Assembly: GCF_007991755.1 (NCBI RefSeq)
Contig: NZ_BJYY01000001.1
Span: 647,344 to 711,343, forward strand
DNA length: 64,000 nucleotides
DNA from: Cellulomonas aerilata
Lineage (GTDB): Bacteria; Actinomycetota; Actinomycetes; Actinomycetales; Cellulomonadaceae
Direction: 5' to 3'
The notes under the pieces were generated by a model. That model had not been told where the DNA came from, made no database searches, and saw only the letters and a list, made by a program, of their open reading frames with translations. Of the stretch, positions 8,707 through 16,617 are shown piece by piece (the first letter of the stretch is position 1; each line of letters starts with the position of its first letter). Position numbers and translations under genes: made by a program.

Positions 8707-9204
8707 CTAGCGGTAGTTCGTGAACTGCAGCGCGACGTCCAGGTCCGCGCCCTTGAGCAGCGCGATGACCGCCTGCAGGTCGTCGCGGCTCTTGGCGGTG
8801 ACCCGCATCTCGTCCCCGGTGACCTGGGTCTTGACGCCCTTGGGTCCCTCGTCGCGGACGATCTTGCCGATCTTCTTGGCGATCTCCTGGCTCAGGCCCT
8901 CCTTGATGGTGGCCGCCAGCCGGTACTCCTTGCCGGACAGCTGCGGCTCCCGGTCGTCGGTGTCCAGGGACTTCAGGGAGATGCCGCGCTTGATCAGCTT
9001 GGTCTGGAAGACGTCCAGGACCGCCATGACCCGCTCGGCGGAGTTCGCCGTCATGACGATCGACTCCCCGCTCCAGGCGATCGAAGCGCCGACGTTCTTG
9101 AAGTCGTACCGCTGCGCGATCTCCTTCGTGGCCTGGTTCAGCGCGTTGTCGACCTCCTGCCGGTCGACCTTGCTCACGACGTCGAACGAGGACTCGCTCG
9201 CCAT
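8707..9204 (-). CDS. yajQ: YajQ family nucleotide-binding protein
   Basis: 165 residues, the normal length of the family. Starts [21 protein letters not shown] and contains [12 protein letters not shown] and [13 protein letters not shown], all characteristic of YajQ (UPF0234), a cytoplasmic protein of two RRM-like domains reported to bind cyclic di-GMP in some bacteria. The start at 9204 is set by GGAGGGG 4-5 nt upstream. A longer reading back to 9333 would add residues not found in the family. Whether this homologue binds cyclic di-GMP cannot be told. Confidence 0.93.
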   Translation of the reverse strand: MASESSFDVVSKVDRQEVDNALNQATKEIAQRYDFKNVGASIAWSGESIVMTANSAERVMAVLDVFQTKLIKRGISLKSLDTDDREPQLSGKEYRLAATIKEGLSQEIAKKIGKIVRDEGPKGVKTQVTGDEMRVTAKSRDDLQAVIALLKGADLDVALQFTNYR

Positions 9205-9277
9205 GACCCCTCCAGTGCTCGTCTGCTGCTCGTCTGCCGGCAGCCGGGCGGGCGCACCCGCTCCGCTGCCCCGGTTC

Positions 9278-9305
9278 TTCGGACCCCCGGATGTGTTGCT
9301 ATCCT
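9278..9305 (+). promoter_or_regulatory. Possible promoter for tRNA-Tyr
   Basis: TTCGGA, 16 bp, TATCCT, ending about 52 bp before the tRNA. The match to sigma-70-type consensus is moderate. Confidence 0.35.
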
Positions 9306-9357
9306 TCCATCCGCCACGGTCACGGTGCTCCACGCGGAGCGCTGCGGCCAGGTGCGC

Positions 9358-9439
9358 GGCGGGTTACCCGAGTGGCCAAAGGGGGCTGACTGTAAATCAG
9401 CTGGCAACGCCTACGGGGGTTCGAATCCCTCACCCGCCA
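9358..9439 (+). tRNA. tRNA-Tyr (GTA)
   Basis: 82 nt. The acceptor stem GGCGGGT pairs with ACCCGCC, discriminator A. The anticodon loop CTGTAAA carries GTA at 9392-9394. A long variable arm, normal for bacterial tRNA-Tyr, and the T-arm GGTTCGAATCC are present. CCA is not encoded. Confidence 0.96.
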
Positions 9440-9444
9440 CCGCC

Positions 9445-9475
9445 ACGGGGCGTCCTCCACCGGAGGGCGCCCCGT
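9445..9475 (+). terminator. Intrinsic terminator after tRNA-Tyr
   Basis: A 14-bp stem (one G-U pair) from ACGGGGCGTCCTCC to GGAGGGCGCCCCGT with a 3-nt loop, beginning 6 nt after the tRNA. The tail is CGTCGT rather than a T tract. Confidence 0.75.
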
Positions 9476-9571
9476 CGTCGTGCCGGGTCCCGGTCGGTCG
9501 GGGGGCCGGTGGGTGCTCGGGCCGCCTCGGCGGCGTGCCGCCCGGTGTGGCGGACGTCGCGGGCGGCCGAT

Positions 9572-9600
9572 TTCCAGCCGCGGCCGGGTCCGTGTAGCCT
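9572..9600 (+). promoter_or_regulatory. Promoter for tRNA-Thr, tRNA-Met and probably rpmG-hadAB
   Basis: TTTCCA, 17 bp, TAGCCT. The predicted start point lies a few bases before tRNA-Thr at 9611. Confidence 0.65.
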
Positions 9601-9610
9601 GGTCCGCGCT

Positions 9611-9683
9611 GCCCCGATAGCTCAGTCGGCAGAGCGTCTCCATGGTAAGGAGAAGGTCAAGGGTTCGATTCCCTTTCGGGGCT
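9611..9683 (+). tRNA. tRNA-Thr (GGT)
   Basis: 73 nt. GCCCCGA pairs with TCGGGGC, discriminator T. The anticodon stem TCTCC/GGAGA encloses ATGGTAA, anticodon GGT. D-arm and T-arm are canonical. Gene order tRNA-Thr, tRNA-Met, rpmG is conserved in actinobacteria. Confidence 0.96.
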
Positions 9684-9737
9684 CTGTGGTCATGGCGGGG
9701 GTCGACGCGCAGGCGTCGGCCCCCCTTGTGACGACAT

Positions 9738-9811
9738 GGCGGGGTAGCTCAGGTGGTTAGAGCACACGGCTCATAATCGTGGTGTCGCGGGTTCGAGTCC
9801 CGCCCCCGCTA
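9738..9811 (+). tRNA. tRNA-Met (CAT), elongator type
   Basis: 74 nt. GGCGGGG pairs with CCCCGCT (terminal G-U), discriminator A. The anticodon loop CTCATAA gives CAT. The paired first position and the lack of three G-C pairs at the base of the anticodon stem argue for elongator rather than initiator tRNA. Confidence 0.94.
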
Positions 9812-9903
9812 CACAGGTGGCGAACGCGTGTCGACCGGCCGGCGGCGCGATGAGACAGACAGAGCGTCGTGCGAGCGGCGTGTGACGTGGAAGAAGGCTC
9901 CAA

Positions 9904-10074
9904 GTGGCCAGCAAGTCCCAGGACGTCCGCCCGAAGATCACGCTCGCGTGCGTGGACTGCAAGGAGCGGAACTACATCACGAAGAAGAACCGTCGGAACA
10001 ACCCCGACCGGCTCGAGATGAAGAAGTTCTGCCCGCGCGACGGCAAGCACACCGTGCACCGCGAGACCCGCTGA
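9904..10074 (+). CDS. rpmG: 50S ribosomal protein L33
   Basis: 56 residues from GTG, too short for most ORF filters. The sequence [17 protein letters not shown], then [18 protein letters not shown], is diagnostic of L33 of the large subunit near the E site. The first CxxC pair is intact but the second is CPRD instead of CPRC, so one of the usual four zinc cysteines is missing; a nearby His could substitute. It sits directly after tRNA-Met and 22 bp before the hydratase pair, as in many actinobacteria. Confidence 0.93.
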   Translation: MASKSQDVRPKITLACVDCKERNYITKKNRRNNPDRLEMKKFCPRDGKHTVHRETR

Positions 10075-10096
10075 CCCGCCCTCGCGCCGCGCTGAC

Positions 10097-10546
10097 ATGG
10101 GTGTGAACCTGACGTACGCGGGACGCGAGTACCCGGCGAACGACCCCTACGAGGTCGGCCGGGAGAGGATCCGAGACTTCGCCGACGCCGTCGGTGCCGC
10201 CCACGGGGCGCACCGGGACGTCGGCGTCGCTCGTTCCCTGGGGTACCCGGACGTCATCGCCCCGCCCACGTTCGCCGTCGTGGTCGCCCAGCGCGCGGAG
10301 CAGCAGCTGATCGCCGACCCCGACGCCGGGATCGACTTCAGCCGCGTGGTGCACGCCGAGGAGCGGTTCACCCACCACCGCCCGATCCGTGCCGGGGACA
10401 GCCTGGTGACCGTCCTGCACGTCGACTCGATCACCGAGCGCGCGGGCCTGGCGATGGTCACCACGCGCGCGGAGATCGCCGCCGCCGACGGCGCCCCGGT
10501 CGCCACGGTGGTCTCCACCCTCGCCGTCCGCGGGGAGTCCGCATGA
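10097..10546 (+). CDS. MaoC-like N-terminal dehydratase domain protein (UPF0336, HadA-like)
   Basis: 149 residues with a hot-dog fold pattern (YEVGRERIRDFADAVG at the start; YPDVIAPPTFAVVVAQR; an HHRPIRAGDSL strand). It resembles the UPF0336 family, whose mycobacterial member HadA is the substrate-gripping, non-catalytic half of (3R)-hydroxyacyl-ACP dehydratase. The stop overlaps the start of the next gene as ATGA, consistent with an obligate 1:1 heterodimer. Position after rpmG matches the Mycobacterium rpmG2-hadABC order. The physiological substrate is unknown in a host that presumably lacks mycolic acids. Confidence 0.85.
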   Translation: MGVNLTYAGREYPANDPYEVGRERIRDFADAVGAAHGAHRDVGVARSLGYPDVIAPPTFAVVVAQRAEQQLIADPDAGIDFSRVVHAEERFTHHRPIRAGDSLVTVLHVDSITERAGLAMVTTRAEIAAADGAPVATVVSTLAVRGESA

Positions 10547-10989
10547 GCGCCGGCGCGCCCGGCCCGGCCCGGCCCTCGCTGGTCGACCTCGCGGTCGGCG
10601 ACGTCGTCGGCACCCGCACCCTCGAGGTGGACCGGAGCCGGCTGGTGCGCTACGCCGGCGCCAGCGGCGACTTCAACCTCATCCACTGGAACGACCGGGT
10701 CGCCCGGGAGGTCGGCCTGCCCGGCGTCATCGCGCACGGCATGTGGACGATGGGCGCCGCCGTCTCCCTGGTGGCGGACTGGGCCGGGGACCCCGGTGCG
10801 GTCGTGGACTACGGCGTGCGCTTCACCCGCCCGGTCCCGGTCCCGGACCCCGGTGCCGCCGTCGTCGAGGTGACCGGGACGGTCGGTGCGCTGGACGCCG
10901 AGGCCGGCACCGCCCGGATCGACCTCACGGTCACGTGCGACGGCGCCCGTGTGCTCGGCAAGGCGCAGGCGGTCGTCCGGCTCGGCTGA
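10543..10989 (+). CDS. MaoC family dehydratase (HadB-like)
   Basis: 148 residues. The hydratase-2 motif GASGDFNLIHW followed by GVIAHGM contains the catalytic Asp and His of R-specific enoyl hydratases. With the coupled upstream HadA-like protein it should form a heterodimeric (3R)-hydroxyacyl dehydratase acting on acyl-ACP or acyl-CoA. The gene ends 20 bp before the convergent lacI-type gene. No hadC is present, unlike mycobacteria. Confidence 0.88.
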   Translation: MSAGAPGPARPSLVDLAVGDVVGTRTLEVDRSRLVRYAGASGDFNLIHWNDRVAREVGLPGVIAHGMWTMGAAVSLVADWAGDPGAVVDYGVRFTRPVPVPDPGAAVVEVTGTVGALDAEAGTARIDLTVTCDGARVLGKAQAVVRLG

Positions 10990-11009
10990 GCCCCTCCCAC
11001 CGCGCGGCG

Positions 11010-12083
11010 TCACCCCGCCGGCGGCGGGCCCGTCGTCGTGCCGAGCTGGAGCTCGACCGGCAGCACCGTCCCGGTGACCGGACGTCCGGCGGCGAGCTCG
11101 ACGGCGGCCTCGCCCGCCAGGCGGCCCTTGTCGGCCAGGGGCTGGCGGACGCTGGTCAGCACGTCCGGCGCGAGCCACGGCAGCTCGATGCCGTCGAACC
11201 CGGCGACCGACACGTCCTGCGGGACACGCAGCCCCAGCTCGCGGGCGGCGAGCACCACCCCGGACGCCAGCAGGTCGCTGAGCGCGACGACCGCCGTCGG
11301 CCGGTCCGGCCGGTCGAGGATCTGGTGGCCCGCGCTGCGCCCGTGCTCGACCAGGGACGCCGGCGTCTCGACGACCAGGTCCGGCACGACTCCGGCATCG
11401 GCGATCCCGGCCAGCCGGCGACGGGTGTGCGCGTAGCCGGCACGGGTGCCGGCGTCGGCGTCCGGCTGCCCCAGCCGCCGGTCGTGCCCCCACGGCAGCG
11501 ACACGACGCCGAACCGGCGGTGGCCGAGGAGGGTCAGCTCGCGGACCAGCAGCTCGGTGCCACCCCGGTCGTCGATGCCGACGTTCACCGTGGCCGAGCC
11601 GGGCCGGGCGGGGTCGTCGCCGATCTCCCCCTCGACGGAGACGACCGGGATGCCGCGGCGGGTCAGCGCGAGGACGACGCCGTCGTCGGGGCCGTTGGCG
11701 AGCACGACCACCGCGGCGTCCATCGCGGTGTGGCGCAGCAGCGGCGGCACCTCACCGGCCTCGGACGGCACGAGCAGCAGCCCGAGGCTCTGCTCGCTCA
11801 GCGCCTGGGCGAGGCCGTCGAGCATCTGGGTGGAGACCGGGTCGCGGAAGCTGCGTCGCAGCCGGTCGCCCACCACGACCCCGACGATGCCGGACCGTCC
11901 GCTGCGCAGCTGCTGCCCGAGCGGGTTCGGACCGGCGTACGCCAGGCGGGTCGCCGCGGCCAGCACCCGGTCGCGGGTCGCGGAGGCGATGGGGCCCGCA
12001 CCGGAGAACGCGAGGGACGCCGTCGACACCGAGACGCCGGCCTCCGCGGCGACGTCCGCCAGGGTCGGTCGGGGGTGGGTCAC
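11010..12083 (-). CDS. LacI family transcriptional regulator
   Basis: 357 residues. The N-terminal helix-turn-helix TLADVAAEAGVSVSTASLAFSG and hinge helix (NPLGQQLRSGRSGIVGVVV) are typical of LacI/GalR, followed by a periplasmic-binding-protein-like effector domain ending SVRQPLADKGRLAGEAAVELA. The GTG at 12083 is preceded by GGAGG. It is divergent from a pair of MFS genes, and two palindromes carrying the family half-site CGAATCGATTCG lie in the intergenic region, so it very likely represses those transporters and possibly itself. The inducer, perhaps a sugar, cannot be deduced. Confidence 0.92.
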   Translation of the reverse strand: MTHPRPTLADVAAEAGVSVSTASLAFSGAGPIASATRDRVLAAATRLAYAGPNPLGQQLRSGRSGIVGVVVGDRLRRSFRDPVSTQMLDGLAQALSEQSLGLLLVPSEAGEVPPLLRHTAMDAAVVVLANGPDDGVVLALTRRGIPVVSVEGEIGDDPARPGSATVNVGIDDRGGTELLVRELTLLGHRRFGVVSLPWGHDRRLGQPDADAGTRAGYAHTRRRLAGIADAGVVPDLVVETPASLVEHGRSAGHQILDRPDRPTAVVALSDLLASGVVLAARELGLRVPQDVSVAGFDGIELPWLAPDVLTSVRQPLADKGRLAGEAAVELAAGRPVTGTVLPVELQLGTTTGPPPAG

Positions 12084-12177
12084 CGGGCGCACCTCCGCTC
12101 TGGGGCCGGGGGTCAGGCGCCGGCTGCCTGCCCGTTTGACGGCGCGGTCAGCGTACCCACAGACTGGACGCACTCCC

Positions 12178-12189
12178 CGAATCGATTCG
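12178..12189. promoter_or_regulatory. Operator O1 of the LacI-type regulator
   Basis: The 12-bp palindrome CGAATCGATTCG shares its core with O2; the centres are 47 bp apart. LacI-family operators are palindromes with a central CG, as here. Confidence 0.7.
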
Positions 12190-12220
12190 ACCGACGATGG
12201 TCGCGTCGTCGCTGCGCTGG

Positions 12221-12240
12221 TGGTCGAATCGATTCGACCA
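12221..12240. promoter_or_regulatory. Operator O2, perfect 20-bp palindrome
   Basis: TGGTCGAATCGATTCGACCA is identical to its reverse complement over 20 bp and ends 26 bp before the GTG start of the first MFS gene, a position suited to repression of that operon. Confidence 0.8.
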
Positions 12241-12266
12241 TGACGACCGCCTGCCAGGAGAGCCCC

Positions 12267-13664
12267 GTGCGCCACGACCGGACCGTCCTCGAGGTCGTCG
12301 ACGGACCCCGCCTGGCGCGGGCGCGATGGGCCCTCATGGGTCTGTTCATGCTCAGCGGTCTGATGTTCTCCAGCTGGCTCGCCCGCCTGCCGTCCGTGCG
12401 GGACGCCCTCGGGATGAGCCCGAGCGAGCTCGGCGCGGTCCTGCTGGCCGGGGCCGTCGGCGCTCTGCTGGCCGTCACCGTCGCGGGTGCGGTCGTCACC
12501 CGCTGGGGCGGCCGGGTGTCGCTGGTCCTGTCCTCGGTCGGGTTCGCGGTGGCGTTCGTGCTGCTGGGGCTGGGGCCCGCGGTCGGGTCCGTCCCGATCC
12601 TGGCCGTCGGCGTCTTCCTCAACGGCGTGTCGTTCGCGATCGGCAACGTGCCGCTCAACGTCGAGTCCGCCGGCGTCGAGCGCCGCCTGGGCCGGACGGT
12701 CCTGCCGCACTTCCACGCCGCCTTCTCGGTGGGCGCGGTCCTCGGGTCCCTGCTGGGGGCCGCGATGGCGCAGCTCGAGGTCGGCCTGCTCGCGCAGTTC
12801 GTCGGCACGGGCGTGGTCGGGCTGGTGTGGCGCCTCGCGTCCGTCCCGCACGTCGTCCTCGACACCGCGCCGGTCGTGCGGTCCGCCCCGCACGGCGGCA
12901 CGTCGGACGACGTCGTGGCGGTCGGGCCGCGCGGCGGCGGCCTGCGGACGGCCCTCGGCGCGTGGCGGGAGCGCCGCACCGTCCTCATCGGCTTCGTCAT
13001 CATGTCCGCCGCCCTGTCCGAGGGGTCGGCGAACGACTGGCTCGCCCTGGCGGTCGTGGACGGCTTCGGCCGGACCGAGGCGGTCGGCGCCATCGTGTTC
13101 GGGGTGTTCGTCAGCGCCATGACGCTCGTGCGCATCCTCGGCACCCGCCTCATCGACCGGTTCGGGCGCGTGCTCGTCCTGCGCGTCTCGGGGCTGGTGT
13201 CGATGGCCGGGCTGCTCGTGTTCGGGTTCGCGCCGAGCCTGGCGATCGCCGTCGCCGGGGTCGTCGCCTGGGGCCTGGGCGCGGCGCTGGCGGTCCCGAT
13301 CGGCCTGGCGGCGGCGTCGGACGACCCGCTCCGCGCGGCCGGGCGGGTGTCGGTCGTCTCCGCGTTCTCCTCGATCGCGCACCTGGCGGCGCCGCCGCTG
13401 CTGGGCCTGGCCGCCGAGCACGTGGGCGCCCGCCACGCGCTGCTCCTCATCACCGCCGCCATGGTCGTCAGCGTCCTGCTGTCCCGGGAGGTCGAGCGGC
13501 CGGTCGACCAGCCGCTCGACCGGCCGGACGCCGCCCCCGGCGGTGCCCGGCCCGGGAGCCCGTCGGCCGACGCCGGCGAGCCGGTCCCGGTCGGCGTGGG
13601 GGAGACTGACGTCCTGCCCGCCGAGGGAGTCCTCGTCCCCACTCGTCGTGGAGCACCCGCATGA
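12267..13664 (+). CDS. MFS transporter (first of a tandem pair)
   Basis: 465 residues with about twelve transmembrane segments in two halves, the central loop near residue 210 being polar. The pattern SSWLARLPSVRDALGMSPSE and SEGSANDWLALAVVDGF resembles the YbjJ/fucose-permease-like branch of the major facilitator superfamily. The GTG at 12267 is chosen because AGGAG lies 6 nt upstream; an ATG at 12240 would overlap the operator palindrome. Its stop overlaps the next MFS start (ATGA). Control by the divergent LacI protein is inferred from the two operators upstream. The last 60 residues are a low-complexity Pro/Asp/Ala tail. Substrate unknown. Confidence 0.88.
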   Translation: MRHDRTVLEVVDGPRLARARWALMGLFMLSGLMFSSWLARLPSVRDALGMSPSELGAVLLAGAVGALLAVTVAGAVVTRWGGRVSLVLSSVGFAVAFVLLGLGPAVGSVPILAVGVFLNGVSFAIGNVPLNVESAGVERRLGRTVLPHFHAAFSVGAVLGSLLGAAMAQLEVGLLAQFVGTGVVGLVWRLASVPHVVLDTAPVVRSAPHGGTSDDVVAVGPRGGGLRTALGAWRERRTVLIGFVIMSAALSEGSANDWLALAVVDGFGRTEAVGAIVFGVFVSAMTLVRILGTRLIDRFGRVLVLRVSGLVSMAGLLVFGFAPSLAIAVAGVVAWGLGAALAVPIGLAAASDDPLRAAGRVSVVSAFSSIAHLAAPPLLGLAAEHVGARHALLLITAAMVVSVLLSREVERPVDQPLDRPDAAPGGARPGSPSADAGEPVPVGVGETDVLPAEGVLVPTRRGAPA

Positions 13665-14968
13665 CCGCAGACCGTCCGACCGTCGAGCGCGCCGTCACCA
13701 CGGCGTCCACCGCCGTGTTCGCGGTGTTCGTCCTCAACGGCTTCAACTTCGCCAGCTGGGCGTCCCGCCTCCCCGCCGTCCGCGACGCCCTGTCGCTGTC
13801 CGCGGCGCAGGTCGGCGTGCTGCTGCTCATCGGGTCCATCGGGTCCCTGGCCGCGCTGCCGGTGTCCGGGCTCGTCGTGCAGCGGCTCGGCGCCCGCCGA
13901 ACGGTGGGGGCGTTCGCCACCGCCAACGTCGCCGGGCTGCTCGTGGCGGCTGCCGGTGTGGCGACCGGCCAGGTGGTCCTGGTCGGCGCCGGCCTCGTGC
14001 TGTTCGGCGTCGGCACCGGGGTCTGGGACGCGGCGATGAACCTCGAGGGAGCGCTCGTCGAGCAGCGCCTGGGCCGCACGGTCATGCCGCGCTACCACGC
14101 GGGGTTCTCGGTGGGCACCATGATCGGCGCCGGGGTCGGTGCGCTCGCCGCGCAGCTCGGCACGTCGGTCCTCGCGCACCTGCTCGTCGTCCTGGGGCTG
14201 AGCCTCGCCGGGACCCTGTGGGCGGTGCGGTCCTTCCTGCCCGCGGGGCACTTCGACGCCGAGGTCCACGGGGGGTCGGCGTCCGGCGGTGCGGACGCCG
14301 ACGGCGCCTCACCGGCGACCGCCTCGCGGACGACCGCCGCTGCGGAGGCCGGCGTCAGACGCGCGTTCGGGGCGTGGCTGGAGCCCCGCACCCTGCTCAT
14401 CGGCCTCGTCGTGCTGGCCGCGGCCCTCACCGAGGGGTCCGCGAACGACTGGGTCGGCCTGGCCGTGGTGGACGGGTTCGACCAGAGCCACGCCGTGGGC
14501 GCCCTCACGTTCGGCGTGTTCGTCACCGCGATGACCGCCATGCGCCTGCTCGGCACCCACCTGCTCGACCGCTACGGCCGCATCGCGGTCCTGCGGCTGT
14601 GCGGCGCGCTGGCGATGGTCGGCCTGCTCGTCTTCGGGCTGTCTCCGTGGCTCCCGCTCGCGATGGTCGGCGTCGTCCTGTGGGGCCTGGGCGCCGCGCT
14701 GGGCTTCCCGGTCGGCATGAGCGCCGCGAGCGACGACCCGGTCCGTGCGCCCGCGCGGGTCAGCGTCGTGTCGACCATCGGGTACAGCGCGTTCCTGGCC
14801 GGCCCCCCGCTGCTCGGGCTGCTCGCGGAGCACGTCGGGTACCGCCAGGCGCTGCTCGCGATCGCGGTCCCCGTCGTCATCGGGCTGCTCGTCGTGCGGG
14901 CGGCCGCCCCGCTGACGTCCACGGGCACCGGCGACCCTGCGCAGGAGCGGGCCGGACGCCCGGCGTAG
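13661..14968 (+). CDS. MFS transporter (second of a tandem pair)
   Basis: 435 residues and about twelve membrane segments. It shares the same marker stretches as its upstream neighbour (FASWASRLPAVRDALSLS; TEGSANDWVGLAVVDGF; DRYGRIAVLRLCGALAMVG), so the two are tandem paralogues, diverged enough to be an old duplication. Translation is coupled through ATGA at 13661-13664. Two coupled paralogues could act independently on related substrates or as a pair; the sequence does not decide. Confidence 0.88.
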   Translation: MTADRPTVERAVTTASTAVFAVFVLNGFNFASWASRLPAVRDALSLSAAQVGVLLLIGSIGSLAALPVSGLVVQRLGARRTVGAFATANVAGLLVAAAGVATGQVVLVGAGLVLFGVGTGVWDAAMNLEGALVEQRLGRTVMPRYHAGFSVGTMIGAGVGALAAQLGTSVLAHLLVVLGLSLAGTLWAVRSFLPAGHFDAEVHGGSASGGADADGASPATASRTTAAAEAGVRRAFGAWLEPRTLLIGLVVLAAALTEGSANDWVGLAVVDGFDQSHAVGALTFGVFVTAMTAMRLLGTHLLDRYGRIAVLRLCGALAMVGLLVFGLSPWLPLAMVGVVLWGLGAALGFPVGMSAASDDPVRAPARVSVVSTIGYSAFLAGPPLLGLLAEHVGYRQALLAIAVPVVIGLLVVRAAAPLTSTGTGDPAQERAGRPA

Positions 14969-14971
14969 CCT
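14966..14971 (+). promoter_or_regulatory. Candidate -10 box of leaderless murB
   Basis: TAGCCT overlaps the stop codon of the upstream MFS gene and is 7 nt from the murB ATG. No Shine-Dalgarno sequence lies between. Confidence 0.5.
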
Positions 14972-14978
14972 CGTCCCC

Positions 14979-16166
14979 ATGTCCGCCGCCCTCCCCACCG
15001 CCACGACGACCGGCACGACGACCGGCACGACCACCGCGGACCGCGCGGTCTCCCGGCCCGCTCCCGTCCTGGCCGACCTGACGACCCTGCGGCTGGGTGG
15101 CCCGGTGGGCCGGCTCGTCGAGACCGACTCGGCCGACGCGCTCGTCGAGGCGGTCCGCGCGGCGGACGCCGCCGGTGAGCCCCTGCTGGTGCTGGGCGGC
15201 GGCTCCAACCTGGTGGTGTCCGACGACGGCTTCCCGGGCGTCGTCGTGCGCGACACCCGGCGCGGCGTCCACGTCGACTCCGCCGACTCCTGCGGCGGGG
15301 CCAGCATCACGGTCCCGGCCGGCGAGGTGTGGGACGACCTGGTCGCCCGTGCGGTCCAGGAGGGGTGGGTCGGCGTCGAGGCGCTGTCCGGCATCCCCGG
15401 GTCGACGGGTGCGGCGCCGGTGCAGAACATCGGCGCCTACGGCCAGGAGGTCTCCGGGGTCGTCTCCACGGTCCGCGTCTGGGACCGCGAGCGCTCCCGC
15501 GTGCGCACCCTGCCGCTCGTCGACCTGAGGTTCGGGTACCGCACGTCGCTGCTCAAGCAGTCACTCCTCGAGCCCGGCTCCCCGTGGGGGCCCACGCCGC
15601 GCTACGTCGTGCTGGACGTCGGCATGCAGCTGCGCCGCGGCGACCAGTCCGCCCCCGTGGTCTACCCCGAGCTCGCCCGGCGGCTGGGGATCGCGGTCGG
15701 GGAGCGCACGAGCACCCGTGCCGTGCGCGACGCCGTCCTGGAGCTGCGCGGCGGCAAGGGCATGGTGCTCGACGACGCCGACCCGGACACCTGGAGCGCG
15801 GGGTCCTTCTTCACCAACCCCGTGCTGACCACCGCGCAGGCCGAGGGGCTGCCGCCGGGTGCGCCCCGGTTCCCGGTCCGGACGGCGGTCCCCGAGCGGA
15901 CCACGGGCCCGAGCCTGGGACGGGTCGACCCGGACCTGGTCAAGACGAGCGCCGCGTGGCTGATCGAGCACGCCGGGTTCGGTCGCGGCTTCGGGCTGCC
16001 GGCGCAGGTGTCGCTGTCCACCAAGCACACCCTCGCCCTGACCAACCGCGGCGGGGGCACCGCCACGGAGCTCGTCGCGCTGGCCCGGACGATCCGCGAC
16101 GGCGTCCGGGAGCGCTTCGGCATCACGCTGGAGCCGGAGCCGGTCCTGGTGGGTCTGACGCTCTGA
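14979..16166 (+). CDS. murB: UDP-N-acetylenolpyruvoylglucosamine reductase
   Basis: 395 residues. Catalyses the NADPH-dependent reduction forming UDP-N-acetylmuramate in cytoplasmic peptidoglycan synthesis. The FAD-binding GGGSNLVV begins at 73; GIPGSTGAAPVQNIGAYGQE and the AGSFF stretch containing the catalytic Ser are present. The N-terminal 25 residues are a Thr/Gly repeat (TTTGTTTGTTT) coded by short tandem DNA repeats and not conserved. The ATG lacks a ribosome binding site and follows a TAGCCT box. The 3' end overlaps the convergent GntR gene by 44 bp. Confidence 0.95.
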   Translation: MSAALPTATTTGTTTGTTTADRAVSRPAPVLADLTTLRLGGPVGRLVETDSADALVEAVRAADAAGEPLLVLGGGSNLVVSDDGFPGVVVRDTRRGVHVDSADSCGGASITVPAGEVWDDLVARAVQEGWVGVEALSGIPGSTGAAPVQNIGAYGQEVSGVVSTVRVWDRERSRVRTLPLVDLRFGYRTSLLKQSLLEPGSPWGPTPRYVVLDVGMQLRRGDQSAPVVYPELARRLGIAVGERTSTRAVRDAVLELRGGKGMVLDDADPDTWSAGSFFTNPVLTTAQAEGLPPGAPRFPVRTAVPERTTGPSLGRVDPDLVKTSAAWLIEHAGFGRGFGLPAQVSLSTKHTLALTNRGGGTATELVALARTIRDGVRERFGITLEPEPVLVGLTL

Positions 16167-16617
16167 GCGTCCCGCGGGCCGGCGTGCGCGCGGCGTCCGA
16201 GTCGTCCGTGCCCGCCGTGCCCGCCGTGCCCGCCGTCCCCGATGTGCCGGCCGCGGGTGCCAGCAGCGCGCCGCGGACGACGTCGAGCACCTCGGCGTCG
16301 GTGAGGCCGGACGCCCGGGCGCTGCGAACCAGGGCGTGCGCGGCGCGCGCCACGGCGTCGTCCGGCGCGTCCCGGCCGGCGGCCACGACGGTGCCCGTGC
16401 GGCGCCGGGTGACCACGACCCCGGACGCCTCGAGCTCGCGGTAGGCCCGCGCGACGGTCCCCGCGGCCACGCCCAGGTCGGCGGCGAGGGCCCGGATCGT
16501 CGGCAGCCGGTCGCCCGCGCGCAGCCGGCCGGCGGCGACGTGCGCGAGGACCTGGGACCGGATCTGCTCGAACGGGGGGACGCCCGCCGCCAGGTCGACC
16601 TCGAGCTGCAGGCTCAT
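16123..16617 (-). CDS. GntR family regulator, YtrA subfamily
   Basis: 164 residues. The N-terminal winged helix (PPFEQIRSQVLAHVAAGRL, LPTIRALAADLGVAAGTVARAYREL) is followed by only about 80 residues, the short C-terminus typical of YtrA-type regulators rather than those with ligand domains. The tail is low complexity (repeated G-T-A) and unconserved. Its ATG overlaps the stop of the membrane protein gene (ATGA), so the two form one unit in which the regulator is second. A strong inverted repeat at 17564-17593 upstream of that unit is a likely binding site. Confidence 0.88.
   Translation of the reverse strand: MSLQLEVDLAAGVPPFEQIRSQVLAHVAAGRLRAGDRLPTIRALAADLGVAAGTVARAYRELEASGVVVTRRRTGTVVAAGRDAPDDAVARAAHALVRSARASGLTDAEVLDVVRGALLAPAAGTSGTAGTAGTAGTDDSDAARTPARGTLRASDPPGPAPAPA

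Noticed and set aside
9358..9811. tRNA cluster as an integration hotspot
   Set aside because: No integrase, no repeated tRNA 3' end and no compositional break are seen on either side.
10743..12266. Long in-frame extension upstream of the first MFS gene, through lacI
   Set aside because: It runs antisense to the well-supported LacI gene; the coding pattern and ribosome binding site place the real start at 12267.
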